Positions 63,931-64,000 of a DNA stretch of 64,000 nt are shown here, one piece after another; the first letter of the stretch is position 1, and every line of letters begins with the position of its first letter. Source of the stretch: Heloderma charlesbogerti (Eukaryota; Chordata; Lepidosauria; Squamata; Helodermatidae). The DNA lies in contig JANEZZ010002764.1 of the NCBI GenBank assembly GCA_026122225.1, positions 868,001 through 932,000 of the forward strand. Reading direction: 5' to 3'. Below the pieces are notes generated by a model. The model did no database searches. It was not told the origin of the DNA and saw only the letters and a list, made by a program, of their open reading frames with translations. A program made the position numbers and the translations under genes.

Positions 63931-64000
63931 GCTCACAGCTGCCCCTCCTTGCCAAGCTGATGTCCCTGCTAGGCCAGTGCCCACTACACATGAAATGGAA

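Noticed and set aside
1..64000. Endogenous retrovirus or LTR element
   Set aside because: No paired LTRs, primer-binding site, gag, protease or env-like frames were seen. All RT-like sequence is of LINE type.

Overview
The window is vertebrate nuclear DNA, most probably from a squamate reptile (lizard or snake). Four retroelement families seen directly in the sequence support this: a full-length RTE-BovB LINE, a Sauria-type tRNA-derived SINE that resembles the BovB 3' end, CR1 LINEs whose 3' end carries the typical 'cattgattctat'-like tail, and L2-clade LINE pieces. There is no prokaryotic gene organisation, and I recognise no complete host protein-coding exon. Two CpG islands (about 1-650 and 3180-3930) suggest one or two promoters or first exons at the left edge.

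The dominant content is a family of non-autonomous DNA transposons: 15 copies, about 11.2 kb or 17% of the window. I could delimit nearly all of them by hand, because 13 copies have perfect 8-bp target-site duplications. They have short TAGGGATG/CATCCCTA termini, which with the 8-bp TSD points to the hAT superfamily. One GC-rich end (A end) begins TAGGGATGTACGAAAG and the other (B end) reads ...GAATTCTCTGACATCCCTA. Between them lies a core of hairpins built on the half-site TGATAGGCTACGTAAA and its variant TAGTCTACGTAAA, alternating with ATGGCGGC/GCCGCCAT hairpins. In the longer copies the whole core is itself one large palindrome with arms of about 120-240 bp, so small palindromes are nested in a big one. 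Both ends also carry an outward-pointing (A)GGTAAGT, a consensus splice-donor sequence. This family is the best candidate for an undescribed system here.

Layout. 1-2050: CpG island, then small repeats. 2050-2850: CR1-type LINE 3' end split by a one-hairpin transposon. 3180-4760: second CpG island and a decayed tandem array. 5.6-7.6 kb: two transposons. 7.6-11.7 kb: quiet DNA with small hAT MITEs. 11.7-15.8 kb: four transposons, one inserted in a hairpin arm of another. 15.8-24.5 kb: old SINE, L2 and CR1 fragments. 24.5-31.3 kb: two of the most symmetric transposons and several older hAT relatives. 32.4-36.5 kb: BovB with a 13-bp TSD, split by a transposon. 40.5-44.9 kb: long CR1 split by two transposons. 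45-50.5 kb: three more transposons, the last inside an L1/Tx1-like LINE. 50.5-64 kb: LINE remnants, a Sauria SINE, microsatellites, a three-unit tandem array and a foldback repeat.

No hAT transposase is visible, so the family must depend on an autonomous element elsewhere. All LINE reading frames are broken.
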